DNA from: Pseudeuparius sepicola
Lineage: Eukaryota > Arthropoda > Insecta > Coleoptera > Anthribidae
Assembly (NCBI GenBank): GCA_963920635.1
Contig: OY987301.1
Location: forward strand, 46,537,820 to 46,601,819
Direction: 5' to 3'
Length of the DNA: 64,000 nucleotides
The notes beneath the pieces were generated by a model. It had not been told where the DNA came from. It worked only from the letters and a program-made list of their open reading frames with translations, and made no database searches. Within the stretch, counting starts at the first letter, position 1; each line of letters starts with the position of its first letter. Made by a program: the position numbers and the translations under genes. Shown here piece after piece: positions 33,812 through 45,483 of the stretch.

Positions 33812-35167
33812 GTAAGGAAATTTATTTAGCCGCGTAACTCCGTCTCGCCACTCTGACACCCGCTATTGTCGGTGTGCCGTGCACGTTGGTAGCAGCCGAT
33901 CAAACGCGATTCGCGATTCCCACTTTCAGGTTTTATCGCAAAGACTGAGGGTGCACAAAAGCGCCACACTTCGAGCAATCTCACTCCATATTTATACGAG
34001 CAGCGTTTTCCTTTTGTTTTGCGAGCCATCGCGCACACAAAGGCGGCGCGAAGCGCGCGGAGTGAGCACTGAGCAGTGAGCAGTCGGACCGCGGTGTACC
34101 AATTTGAGAGTAGAGAAAGTCTGTCAAGTTTTAAAATGAAAGTGAAATTAGTTTTTGTAACTATGATAATGATTGTTTTGCTTTTTACCCTATGAACTGG
34201 TAACGGAACACAGAGGGGAACAGTGGCCCTTGGATGGGTTTAACCTCGGATTTAGTTATCGTTTAATTAAACTTTTTGATTCTTCGTATAGTCATTCCTT
34301 ACAATGTTTTGTCCTAGTTCGAATATTTTAAACAATTGTTACCTAACCATAAATCTAAAAAGAAATCGATGACCTGAAGTGGCCATAAAGGGTGATAAAA
34401 TGTATCAACATCCTTAAGAATTCAGTGGCGGAGGATTGGGATGCGGGCATAATGTATAACTCATGAAAAAGATAGCCTGTCCCCTGAGAGATTAAAATTG
34501 ATAACACCTTTGGTCGCAGCTGCAGCTTTCAATTTAGAAAAAAATTGCGCTTCCTCATTTTTCAGTAGGTATCTGCTATTCTTTTTTAGGAAAATTTGAT
34601 TTTTATTTGGTATATGGGCGAAAAATAAATAAAAACCATTTGATGATGGTAATTGTAAATTGAAATAACTTATAAACAGACAAGCAATATTAATTGACAA
34701 CTATCAAAAGTTAACATAAAATCATCTAACTTTGACTTAAATAAAAACCACCACTTCAATATCACACGATGTCTTCAAATAATATAAACAAAATTGCACT
34801 ACTTTTTTTTCATATTTACAATAATGGGGAACTTGCACAAAAATTAAATTAAAAAAAAACTGATTTTTTATTTTTATGTAATAAATGCAAGCAATTGAAA
34901 AGTCCATAATTCAAATTATTCTTGTAACACGCCCTCCTTGGTAGTGACGTCAAGTAGTTCTTTGGCAGTGGCGCCTCTGGTGGGCGGCAGCACCGTGTAT
35001 AAACTAATGTGGGCGGCACATATGTATAAAAACTACAGCACCACGAAAGCTTTGTTTAGAAAGAGCAACGAGAACGTCCTATCCTTGTCTATCCGTCTTT
35101 TTAAAGTCTATCTCTGTCTTGATATTATTGATAACGTTTGAAAAGAGTGTGCTGTATTAAATAGTTA
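33812..35167. other. fringe second visible intron, first part
   Basis: No gene recognised. The 33.83-34.11 kb block just after the exon is GC-richer (GGCGGCGCGAAGCGCGCGGA at about 34041) and non-repetitive here, with open frames on both strands and no motifs. Being next to a coding exon, it is a plausible regulatory or splicing element. Confidence 0.35.
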
Positions 35168-35380
35168 TTTACATTGCGAGATGCGTAAGCGCACTTTTTG
35201 GCCGAGGAGGTTGTTTAACGCCCGTGTTGCCTCGGGTCCTAAAACTCTCTCCGAAGCCAAAAAGAGCTTTCGCATCTAGCAATGTATTAGGTAGGTAAGT
35301 ACTTTGAGTTTAAATACACTATGGAGTAGATTGTGAGTAATAATCTTCATAATAACTATTGTCCAATTATTACTAAAAAT
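35168..35380. repeat. Dispersed fold-back repeat, copy 2
   Basis: A hairpin (ACATTGCGAGATGCGTAAGC against GCTTTCGCATCTAGCAATGT) is followed by the AAATACACTATGGAGTAGAT and ACTAAAAATGATA tail seen at 25978-26195. This copy has a longer hairpin loop (GTTGCCTCGGGTCC) than copy 1, so the pair differ by an internal insertion or deletion. Confidence 0.82.
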
Positions 35381-35430
35381 GATAATATGTTATAAGCATA
35401 AGAGGTAGTATGCAGTGATAATAAAAAACT

Positions 35431-35500
35431 TCTGTGGGATTGATCCCGGGACCTACGAATTACTAGTCCCGTGGCCTTACCATTCAGTTAAAGAAGTGCT
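35431..35500 (-). tRNA. tRNA-like sequence (pseudogene or SINE head)
   Basis: On the - strand ACTTCT and AGAAGT can form an acceptor stem, TAACTGAATGGTAAGG resembles an A box and D arm, and GGGATCAATCCC can form a T arm in the B-box position. Total length (about 70 nt) fits. The anticodon arm is imperfect and the T-loop lacks TTC. I favour a tRNA-derived SINE or tRNA pseudogene over a working tRNA. Confidence 0.4.
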
Positions 35501-36389
35501 TGTTAAATTTAAACTTAGGCGGTCCTGTTTATTTTAACGTTTAATTTCCATTCTTCCTTCTCTAATTATCTGTAGCTGTCACTCTTGTCCATATCTCTGG
35601 TCTAACCTAATGCTTACTGATCAACTCTTTAGGAGCTGGTTGTTATTTGTACTGTGTACAGAAAATATGAAGAATTCCTTTATTAATTAATTATTATTAG
35701 GCAAATATAAAATGTTATTTCTATGAATTATGTGCAGTGTTATTAGAATATTGCACAAATTGATAGAAATAAAGCACGCATTCAAATTATAAAGTTTTTA
35801 AATTTCCCTCTTTGTATATGTCTACCAGTCACTAGCGGCGCTTTATACCGAAATATATGAGTAGTTTCCCCTATATCCCATCCTTTATTTCATATGATGC
35901 AGATAGAGATACGTACGCATACTTCTTATTTCTTCATAAAATTCAACCGAGGCTTCAACAATACCTAATATTGAACAATGAAATGAGCATGCCCTCACTC
36001 AGTATGAGTGAGGGCATGTGAAGGACTGTAAAAATAATAGAAAATTTCTCGGACAACGTCGCAACCAGAGATACACATGTGCGATGTGCGACTATCGCAC
36101 GATATTCTGGCGATTGCGGCGTTCAGTTTCTTGGCGCTTATCGTCGTGTGTGGATGTTTGAAAATATTTAAGTGTAAGTTAGAATATCGATGACGTCACA
36201 GAATGATGAATAAGAGTAAAATACAGGGCGTGTCAAAATACATATACTTACAGTGTGTGATAAAAAGGCAAAATGCCTAGTATAAAAGGCGGCCATATTG
36301 CGTTCCAACGCTCCTACTCACTACAAATTATTATCCAAATTTATTAATTATCCACTTTATCTTAAATAACTAAAAACGCAAGCGATATA
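35501..36389. other. fringe intron with a perfect 14-bp hairpin
   Basis: No gene recognised. 35988-36018 is a perfect hairpin with 14-bp arms (CATGCCCTCACTCA) and a 3-base GTA loop. An AATACAGGGCGTGTC at about 36221 may be one more decayed CAGGGTG end. Confidence 0.6.
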
Positions 36390-37097
36390 CAGGGTGAGTC
36401 ACATCTAAAGTCAGAGCCGAAAACACAAGGTAGAACTCGCTAAAATAAGCACATATTCTTAATAAACATAAGCTCAAAAACGATTGGTTCTTCATATACA
36501 GCGTGTTAAATTTTTTCCAAAAATAACATATTTTTTTAATTTCTTTCGAGCCCATTTGGGAATTTCAACCAAATTTGGTACACATTATTCATTGGACGGT
36601 TGCCATTTTGTGCAATAATTTGACCCCGTTCAGATGATCAGATACAAATAGTTACTGTAAATAATTGTATAAAAAAGTAGTACGGTCCTGTGCCAAAACA
36701 AAAAAATTGCTTTTTTTGGATAGCCCATTCAATTTGGAACAAAAACCGCCTCTTGGTATTTTTTTATTTCTGGTACAGTTTCTTCGTAATTTCGGATTTT
36801 TTAAACTAGTGCCAAGGTGATTATGGTGGCATTTAAAATAAAATTATTGTATCTACGCCGCTGCTCATCTGAACAGGGCTAAATTATTGCAAAAAATGAC
36901 AACCCATAATATGTATCAAATTTTGTTGGAATTCCTAAACAGGCTCGAAAGAAATTTAAAAAATATTTGGAAAAGTTTCAACACGCTGTATATGGAGAAC
37001 CAAGCGTTTTTGAGCTAATGTTTGTTAAGCATATGTGCTTATTTTAGCGAACTCTACCTCGTGTTTTCGGCTCTGACTTTAGATGTGACTCACCCTG
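36390..37097. mobile_element. CAGGGTG fold-back element, 708 bp
   Basis: TA|CAGGGTGAGTCACATCTAAA begins the element and its complement|TA ends it. Arms of about 240 bp carry CAGAGCCGAAAACAC, AAGCACATATTCTTAA and AATTTCTTTCGAGCC. The centre (about 36640-36860) is non-coding AT-rich DNA. Arm identity is roughly 85-90 percent by eye. Confidence 0.93.
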
Positions 37098-37740
37098 TAT
37101 ATTGTTGGGGATTTTTTAGACATTGCTTTCAAAGTTAAAATAAAGGTATAGGCAAACTTTAGGTTCACTTGGATTTTTTTAGCAGTTGCTGCTTTTTCCG
37201 GCCTCATATTACTGGACTATAACTCTTCTTAAGTGTGGCCAATTCTTATTGAATATTTAATTTTAAGGGCATGTAAATCTGCGAATTTATGTATGGGCAC
37301 ATTCAAAAAATCATCGAAATCGATTAAGCCGTTTAGAAGATATTGCGAAAAAACAAAATTTTAGGGCCATAGAGCTTTGACCAAAACGAAAAAACACGGG
37401 TGAATAAACCACACGGTGATGTACACATCAATTCTTTCTTGGCATTTGCTATACTGACGAGTAGGTATAGATGAATCGGCATGGTTGAACTACATATTAT
37501 ACCGTGGCCTCGTGACGCGAACCGTGACAAAGCACCTGTCGGGAAGTGCTCGCAGGAAATCGAAGAAGGATCTATGTTTTGGGGCCATTACTTCGGGAAA
37601 CGACCACGACGGCGGTTCGGCTAATGAATATTTTATTTTTGCCGACAGGAAACGCCAGCGGCGCTCTGAGGGCGATAGGATAATTAAGAGCCTTAACCCG
37701 TATTGTAAAATTTAATGTTGTCTAGTTGTATTTATACTTA

Positions 37741-37807
37741 CAGGGTGTTATTGAGTGTATATATCTTTGACTTTGATCCAAATGACGTCAGAACCTGTGA
37801 CTAATAT
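37741..37807 (+). repeat. CAGGGTG end without partner
   Basis: TA|CAGGGTGTTATTGAGTGTAT lies just before a MITE. No complementary right end is found downstream, so this is a truncated family member or one interrupted by the MITE. Confidence 0.5.
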
Positions 37808-38131
37808 TGACTACGTTTATCTCGTGACAACTCGATCGGATTGAAATGGATCCGATTGAGTTATGTCAAATCTTTTATAATTCTACGTTTACATCATCAA
37901 TATTGAATCCTACGGTTTTCAATCCTCTCTAGGGACATTAATTTATTGTACTTATTCCACAGTAGGTTGGTGCACATTCTGGCCAACTTCTGTTTGGAAA
38001 TAGCGGCTTGACTTGAAATTTTAAATATGATTGAATTTCAATCTGTAGGGTTTACGCCGTCTATTTGAGTCCGCTCCAGTGTATTCAAACCTCTCTCAAT
38101 CGGATCGAACGCGTCGAGATAAACGTAGTCA
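37808..38131. mobile_element. 324-bp MITE (TGACTACGTTTATCTCG ends)
   Basis: TGACTACGTTTATCTCG and its complement CGAGATAAACGTAGTCA mark the ends. A second inner pair (CGATCGGATTG against CAATCGGATCG) extends the arms to nearly 40 bp. The interior has short palindromes (ATCGGATTGAAATGGATCCGAT) and no coding content. TA- or AT-rich flanks prevent a reliable target-duplication call. Confidence 0.85.
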
Positions 38132-38884
38132 TTTATATATTATTATAAACAATGTTTCGTTTATTTCAACAGTTCGTCGTCTTCACGGCATCGGCATCGC
38201 CATGTCTGGACTCGGCTTGATACAGTCATGATGTAACAAATTTTAACCACTGGTGGATAAAAATTAGCCCAATATGAATCCGAAATTAAAAATTCTACAA
38301 ATTCTAAAATAAACAAAAAAAAATTATTTTCAGAAGTGCATTTAAACTCCTAATTAACGGCGCTTCTGACTGACCGAGCTAGTACACATCGCATGGAGGC
38401 CTGCGACTACCGACGCGTTGTTGCCAATTGCATCAACATATAACCTAAATTTATTTATTTTTTACTTATTCCCAGAAATCTACAAATATCGAGGAAAAAC
38501 CTAAAAGTTCGTTAATTTTTCTGGGGTTTTTAAATTTTTGGGGAAACAGTGTTCTGATGTGACGATAAATACGGCATGGTCTCAGTTAATTTATTACCTT
38601 TTTGATTTGCCAATGTCAATCCATTTTTTCCTTTTTTGATACCCGAAAATGCATTGCATTATTGCATTTTCCTCGCCTGGCACAAGGGCGAGATACTCAG
38701 TCCGACGACCACGACCAAGTGGATAACCGAGTGGATAACCTTCCACCGAGAATCGCGAATACTGCGAAATACTGTGCAGTATCAAAAAAAAAAAACACAA
38801 AACTTAAGTACGAAAAGCGCAAACAAGCACCAAAATGCACTTACTATTTTGAAAATGCCACTTGAATAACAAGTTATTAATTCT
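38132..38884. other. fringe intron, unassigned part
   Basis: No gene recognised. The 38.15-38.45 kb segment is less AT-rich than usual. Overlapping open frames at 38.60-38.87 kb sit at the 3' edge of the transposase remnant that follows. Confidence 0.3.
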
Positions 38885-39240
38885 GTTCATAAGCGATCCA
38901 CGTAAGCGCAAATAATCCGGGATTATTGCGGATTCGAACGGCAGCATCTGCAATTCAATGGATTTTATCGTATGCCCAAACACACAGGGGGCCATTATGG
39001 CATACAGGCCCTTCTCTACCAGTCCAGCGATTCGGGCAGTGCTGGCCCAAAAATCCACGGACTGGTCGTGCAAAATTTGCTGGGGCCCTTCCCCTTCATG
39101 CCAAAACCACATGTCGCCAAGAATACGGTCCAAACACATGATCTCCATACACACCGGCCCACACGTTAGCTCCCCATCCCCATCGACATTCGAAATATGG
39201 AAATTAAAGCGACGAACTTCGTGGAGGTTGGTCTGATCAT
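38885..39240 (-). pseudogene. Broken mariner-type transposase (C-terminal half)
   Basis: On the - strand the remnant begins NLHEVRRFNFH, shifts frame, and reads ANVWAGVYGDHVFGPY. It then reads GRAPANFARPVRGFLGQHCP and NRWTGREGPV (with MWFWHEG in an adjacent frame supplying the block before it), a stop, and ends IADAAVRIRNNPGLF. These blocks keep the order seen in IS630/mariner-like insect transposases: NVWAG, W-x(3)-DGAP, NRWIGRGGPV, the IRNTPGIF-like end. The Asp of DGAP is lost and the WPPRSPD block after GPV is deleted or replaced. The 116-codon - frame and three + frames here are shadows of this remnant. Confidence 0.8.
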
Positions 39241-41457
39241 ATGTTCAGGCGGTGCCAAGCGTCATCTAAGGATAATGCCATAAGAACTTGCCTGCCCTCT
39301 GCCGTATAGGATATCTGTAACCGTAACCCTCCTAGCGTGTAAGAAACTGACAAAAATACCCACAGAATGTGAAGGTGTTGCTGTTGCTGCTTCTATCACT
39401 AGATGGCGCCAGCAGTCACAAATATTGTAGAGATCGGATTTAGTAAACCCTTGTCTATAGTAAACACAATGAAGTAATAATAGGATTTCTAATTTATCAC
39501 ATAATAATTATTATTTGTCATTTTTAAAAATAAAACTTTGAATTCTATTCTAAAGTATATAAACCACCGTTTACTGCAAAATAACACGCATGAAATATCT
39601 AATGAATTGCGGGAATTCGAAATACCCCAAGTATCATGATTATTCTTCAGTTTTAATAATTCACAAAACACTCTAACGTTAAACGTTATAGTTTTGAATT
39701 AATTATACGTTTTCAAAAACAACTGGCTACAGATTTTATTTAAACTACCAAGTGGGTATTTGTGCAGCATGTCACAGTCTATCACATAGGAAAAGTGAAG
39801 CCTTGAGGGGAAGTTTGTTTTCTGTATACTCCAAGGAGACCACATAAGTGGGCTGGTACAAGGTTATGTTATATGTCAGTGTCCAACTGCCATCAGGTTT
39901 TATGTGACATACCAGTGCCATAGATTCCAAAAGAGGCAAAATATTTCCCATCATAGTTCACAATTTTTAAGTTTTCTAACTTCCAGACAGTCAATTAAAG
40001 GTAATGCGGCCGCCTGTTGTTGTAGTCCCAATAATTGCAACCAGATTTTTCTTGTTTCACCTTTTGTAATCCTACAATTCCCATTACGTTACGTGGGCAT
40101 TACGTATAAGTAGGTAGTTCGAAACAAATCGTATTTCGAAAATTTTAAATTATTAAGCAGGTAGCTTCAGTCACGTCTTTTTTTAAACAGTTTTTATCTA
40201 CAACTATAAGTTTATTTTTACATTTGTGAGGTACCTTGGGAGAGAAATAAAATTACAAAAATTTTATAATGAGCACCGAGAAAACTACAGGATTAGAACT
40301 AAGTACAAGACCTAATTTTATTAGTCCATCCCGAAATCTGTGAAAGTTCTTTGGGTAGATACATTCAACAAGGGAAGAAAGTTCAAGTACGTACCTATTA
40401 TACCTACATATGTATGTATATTACAAATGGTTTGAGGAAGCTGGTAACAAGGTGCAATATAGCGACAAATTCTCAAATAAGCAAAATCGGCACTGACTTA
40501 CCATACTTATATTACTTAAATTCCTGGAAATGATTTTTTACTAACAATCAAAGTACCTGTTATATTCATAGATTCTCCGATAAAATGGCATACTTGGCAT
40601 CATTGAGACCATTAGAATGAGGAAAGAAACGGTCCCCTTACTTTAAAGGGTCCCTGATACGACCGATAGCCATCGTATATTCATGAGTAAGGCAAGGACG
40701 GGAGTTGTGACGTAGGGCCGAACATTCGCTGAACAAACTGTATTATCCGGCGTTGCCGGCAGAACTTCCCTTCCCCTCTGGCGTAGCTATACAGAAATCT
40801 GTAACAAGCCCAGCTCATAGTCTCCACAAGAGTTAAAAGAGAGTGGCGCTGGCGGCAACCTAAACCTAAACGTCAACAACGTCAGTCAGTCACATGGCAT
40901 GGTTTAGTGGTTCACCAAAAATAGAGAGATAAAACGGAAAATATGAAGAGTGAAAAGGGATAGACATCGTTAGACAGTGTTACTGATAGCAATTTTTTCG
41001 CGTAATTTTAATACTATACAAATTATTGTGTACGGAAACTCGCGAAAACTTGTCAAGTAAATGCAAGTGTTTGTGATGTGAATACCTACCACATTTTCTC
41101 AAAGTGTTTTAAGTGTTATAACAATTGCCATTTGAAGAATCAAGCCTGACAACCCCGATACTGCCGATGAAAGATAAGTATTTCTTATTTCTTCGGATTA
41201 ACTTTCATTAATAACAATGACAATGAAATGCGGCAACATTGCTCACCTCAGATGTTTCCTCGGAATCAGGTGCGTTGAGTTACGCGGGTTCTTAAGTTGA
41301 TTTTCCCCGACGTTTTAAACTTCCTTAAAAAAAAATCACATTTTCCTTTTTAGTGGCTTCCCCCACTATCCCACTATGTGGTTAAAATTTTTTACATCAT
41401 GACCGAATCACCCTGTATTTATTTAATCAGCGGGGACGAGAGACAAGGGGTAAGGTC
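39241..41457. other. fringe intron, unassigned; one CACCCTG end
   Basis: No gene recognised. A lone CACCCTG|TA end at about 41410 has no partner. 40.60-40.90 kb is less AT-rich (for example GTGGCGCTGGCGGCAACC) and non-repetitive here. Confidence 0.35.
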
Positions 41458-41465
41458 GGTCGGAT

Positions 41466-43831
41466 TAGAGGCCCTGTATGACATAAAAAGTGACAGTTAT
41501 TCGTTTTAACAGAGGTTGGACAACGATCGGATCTCTCCCTCTGGCGAGGGTCTTATTTTCCCTATGAAATTCATTTTGTGCAACAAACATATATTTTTTC
41601 GCTCTTTCTAGCATTCCCCTAGCAGCATGATGTATCAAAATTTGATTTTAAGGTTAAGCTAACGACAGTTGACTGCCATAAGCGTAGGTAGATGAGGGCA
41701 CAGTTTAAAGTGTATAAAAATATAGATAAAACCAATAAATAGGTAAATAGGTTAGGTAGTAGTATGTTATTTGCAAAGCTTCACTAATAATAATTGTTAT
41801 TGAAGTTTGAATGGAAAAGTGAAGAAACATATAATTTGTTCCAAAAAAACAGCAATTTTAGGATATCAGGATAAAAACATTTATTAAATTTTTGTAGGAG
41901 GGTGGTAGGTAATGTAGATAAGTATGTACATAAAATTAAACAAGGCTCTAGCATACCGACTAACCAAACTTTCGAATATTTCTTCAATAGGAAACGTAGC
42001 TGCAATAATAATTTTTATTACTTTTATTTAAAAATAAAAAAGGTCCATTAAATGATTTTACTGTATGGTTTCGTTTCTTCAAACTCTCTTCTTATACCTA
42101 CCATCATAATTACAATTAATACTTAAATTTGTACATAACAAAAAGTTGGAAAGTTTGTTTTGGTAATATGAATCAACCCCTAAAAATAGGAATTAGGCTG
42201 AATAAAAAAATGAGTACCTAGGTATTTAATATCGATATTTTAGTCTCTCATTATTTTTTTTGTAAAATAAAAGTTAATAACTTTTTAATGCAAGAGAGAT
42301 CATCTACATTTCAATAAAGAAGACAACAGTATTTTTGTTTCCAAAGATATATTGCAAGTAAATAGGAAAAATCAAACTAGTACAAGTTCTCACAAATTTA
42401 TACATATTTAATAATGGTTCTTTCTTGCTAAAGTCACGTTCATCAAACGTTGCAGGAGATGATCCTTTCTTCAGCACAACCTGACACTCAAAATCCATGT
42501 CGGAGAAGTGAACCTGTGAAAGTTAAAGAACTATAAATTTAAGCTACCTAAACATAATAAAACGCTGCCTTCAAATGCTATTTTTTTATCAGCAAGAAAT
42601 TTGTAATGGAATATAAGCTCACACATTTAACCGACTACACAAAAAGGGTTCTTTATATTCCCACCCGTGTTAACTTCTTTTTTGTCCGATTTTGTTGGTC
42701 TTGGTGTAAAATAAAGCTCCTTCAAAACTGTCTCTCTCTAACAGTTATTATAAATTCTAAAATATCCTTAGAAGTAAAATTTTGTAAGTATTTTATTGCT
42801 ATTTATTCGTGGCGTTTTTTCGTTTCGAAAAAATTTATTAGAACAAGTATTTACGAATTACATATTACACTCTCTTTCAAAATTTCACGATAGGAAGAAT
42901 TTTCTAATTGCAAACAACTTTTTTCGTATTTTTTAGTTTGCTCCTTTCGAGGAGCAACGAAAAATAAAAAAAAAAATAACAAAATAGGTCAAAAAATTAT
43001 GGAGGTGGAAGTTTTGATGAGGAAGATCCTGTATAGTTTTCGGGAATAAATCTCTTCGTTATGAGAATTTTGTAGTAGAAAAATTTCCTTTACGCAGTAA
43101 CAAAATATTACTTATAAACCAATCCAAAGTTGTCACGCACAACTTATCTAATATATCCATATACATATACTTACATTTTTATTATTCCATGAAACGAAAA
43201 ATGCCTATCCCGGTCCAGTAAATATACCTAACAGGTTTGACCTCCTTGAAGGGCAAAAATTTTAATTTTATCTCTTTAACATTGGGAAATTTTCATAAGA
43301 GTTCTAATAATAAGGGGTTTGTATGACCTTATGGACTTTTATTGAAAACAAATAGGTACTAATATTTAATAGGTACCTATTAATTTAGGTATCTTATGTT
43401 ATGTTGCTGATGCAGATTAAGAAAATTATTCACAGATCAAACAAAAAATAAAAAGGAACTAGAGATACTTATGTAATTAAATTTACTTACCTCCCAAATT
43501 TTCGTATCATTTCCAACTCTCATGTTAGGGTATTTCATTTGCACCATCGTGCTCGTTCTTCTGCGTTTTTTGGAAATGGTGTTAAGAAAAATTCATCCTG
43601 CTCAGAATTCTTGCAGTTTCTTATTACACAAGATGTTAATTTTAACTGTTAACATTCCTTTTTGCAAAAGAAATTGAGAACGCTCAATAATTTGTCGACA
43701 GTTTGTTGACAAACTGGCACCCGCCAAGATAAGAATATAATAAAAACAATGTTACTAGATCTGCCAAAGTCTGTTGTCCAACCTCTGTTAAAACGAATAA
43801 CTGTCACTTTTCGTGTCATACAGGGCCTCTA
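41466..43831 (-). mobile_element. P-superfamily DNA transposon, degenerate
   Basis: TAGAGGCCCTGTATGACA... and its complement form 58-bp inverted repeats with two or three mismatches. The element is flanked by the perfect 8-bp duplication GGTCGGAT (41458-41465 and 43832-43839). An 8-bp duplication together with a THAP domain next to the right end defines a P-type element. At 2,366 bp it could hold a shortened transposase, but only the THAP region is recognised. The rest of the interior is AT-rich with no RNase H-like core. It lies in antisense orientation in the fringe intron. Confidence 0.9.
42304..43640 (-). pseudogene. Spliced THAP-domain gene of the P-like element, frameshifted
   Basis: The domain starts near 43635 with TSCVIRNCKNSEQDE, giving C-x4-C, and runs FFLTPFPKNAEERARWCK. 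It then meets a stop and shifts frame to MKYPNMRVGNDTKIWE, ending at a GTAAGT donor (43490). After an intron of about 977 bp with a CTTTCACAG acceptor, exon 2 (42304-42513) reads VHFSDMDFECQVVLKKGSSP and ATFDERDFSKKEP. Joined, this is a THAP domain whose C-x2-H-F has Trp in place of Cys (WEVHF). A start at 43547 would give an uninterrupted 88-residue two-exon frame without the first zinc ligands. A possible further donor (GTGAGA) after MYKF hints at lost 3' exons. The zinc site is broken, so DNA binding is unlikely. Confidence 0.78.
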
Positions 43832-43839
43832 GGTCGGAT

Positions 43840-44356
43840 GACTGCCTGGGCCGTATTCGTGCTTTTCTTCAGTGAACCTTCTATCAGTGTTTAGGTATAG
43901 GTTTTCGGCTATGCTCCTATGGTTATTGTGTTCATTGATCTCACTTGTCGTCTGTGGTCTCACACCTTAGTTCCCTCCCCTCCTATCCTCATTATAGATG
44001 ACGCGGCATTGTACTAAAGTCTAGAGAAGTATTCTCTAGACTTTGATTGTACCAAAGTAATTAGTTTAAAAAATCGTTAACAAAATCGAGGTAGGTTGAA
44101 GGGACTGTTTACCTAGCTGTTTACTGTAATATACATGGGATGTGTCCCTTTTATTGGTTGTGTGAGGTCAAAGCAACCTATATCTACAAAGTTGTATCAC
44201 ACATTTGATTAGATAAGATTATACATGTTAGGAAATATAAAAGCAACTTTCCTTAGTAATCAAAGACTGAGCCATTTTAATATTTGGTGCCATCTATTCC
44301 TGGTTTTGAAGCTAAGTAGAGTATAAAAAAGGCGATTGCTGTAAAAATTGCTTATA
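43840..44356. other. fringe intron with a perfect 13-bp hairpin
   Basis: No gene recognised. 44016-44044 forms a perfect hairpin with AAAGTCTAGAGAA arms and a GTA loop, the same loop as the hairpin at 35988. Confidence 0.6.
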
Positions 44357-45293
44357 CAGGGTGTTCCGCAATAATATGTAGATATTTGGAGAAATTATTG
44401 TTCTACTGGTGGTTTTTTAGGGTCGGTGTCTTTTATGTAAAATTTTTCGATTTAGGCCTCCCCTGCAAAGTTATTTCAGCCAGAGACACAAAAAAAATGG
44501 TTTTGATTTCTGTCTCAAAAACGGTTAGATCTATAATCAATTAATTACTTTTTGTACCCTATGCATCCTAAGGGTAGAATCCCGAAACACCTATTCGTCT
44601 TTTTGTAGAACTTTTTTGTTAGTTTGTTTAAAAAGAAAAATTCGTATTCCGTAGCCCGATTAAGAAACTTTTTTTACTGGAAAAAATACTTTTTTGTTTC
44701 GTTTTTAATTAAATTTTTTGACACTCACGATTACGTAAAAACAGTAGACGGGTGTCAGTTTTGTCACTTTCGTATTAAACTAATATTTACGAGCGCGGTA
44801 GGGAATAGTTTTCCCTACATTCAAAGACATTTAAATAAAAGAAATGTTTCTGGTGAATTTCGTCAATTTTTTTTTATTTAAATATATTTGAATGTATGAA
44901 AAAGTATTCCCTATGGCGCTCGTGAACAGTAAAATAAGAAAGTAACAAACATTTATTATACTCTCCTGCCTGGTTTTTACGTAGTCGTGAGTGTCATTTA
45001 AGAACAGAACAAAACAGTAATTTTTTTCACACGATCTTTGAAGAAAAATAACAAGAACAAAAAAGTTTCTAAACTAAAATTACGAATTTTTCTTTTCAAA
45101 TAACTTCCAAAAAAGGCGCAACTGTAAAGAAGACAATTAGGTGTTTCTGGTTTCTACTCTTAAGATGCATGGGGTGCAAAAAGTAATTCTACCGTAAAGT
45201 GTCTTCCAAGTAACGTATCCCAAAATTCAAGTTTCTAGATTTAACCGTTTTTTGAGAAAGTAAATCAAAACAATTTTTTTGTCCCCTTGTCTG
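44357..45293. mobile_element. CAGGGTG fold-back element, right end lost
   Basis: TA|CAGGGTGTTCCGCAATAATA starts the element. Imperfect arms pair roughly 44470-44840 with 44890-45290 around a centre near 44865, with paired blocks such as GATTACGTAAAAAC against TTTTTACGTAGTC and CACCTATTCGTCTT against GACAATTAGGTGT. The outer 110 bp of the left arm have no partner, so the right end was deleted. The 85-codon + frame at 44624 lies within the arm and is not a gene. Confidence 0.8.
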
Positions 45294-45483
45294 TTTGCCC
45301 TTATCTTTATAATGATTCTGGGAATAATTCATTTGGGCAGAATTTTATTAGAGCTTCCAACTGAACATATGGAAATGCATTCCTGTGGCACTAGTAAGTA
45401 AATACCGAACCTACGAGTACATAATGTGTATATGCAAATACCATTTTCAACCTAGGATAAACACAGGCGTAACATTAAAACCT

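Noticed and set aside
42304..43547. 88-residue two-exon frame considered as a novel intact gene
   Set aside because: Reading the upstream frame shows a THAP domain interrupted by a stop and frameshift, and the H-F motif follows Trp rather than Cys, so it is a transposon pseudogene.
44624..44881. 85-codon + frame
   Set aside because: Lies within a fold-back arm; Lys/Phe-rich composition follows from A/T tracts.
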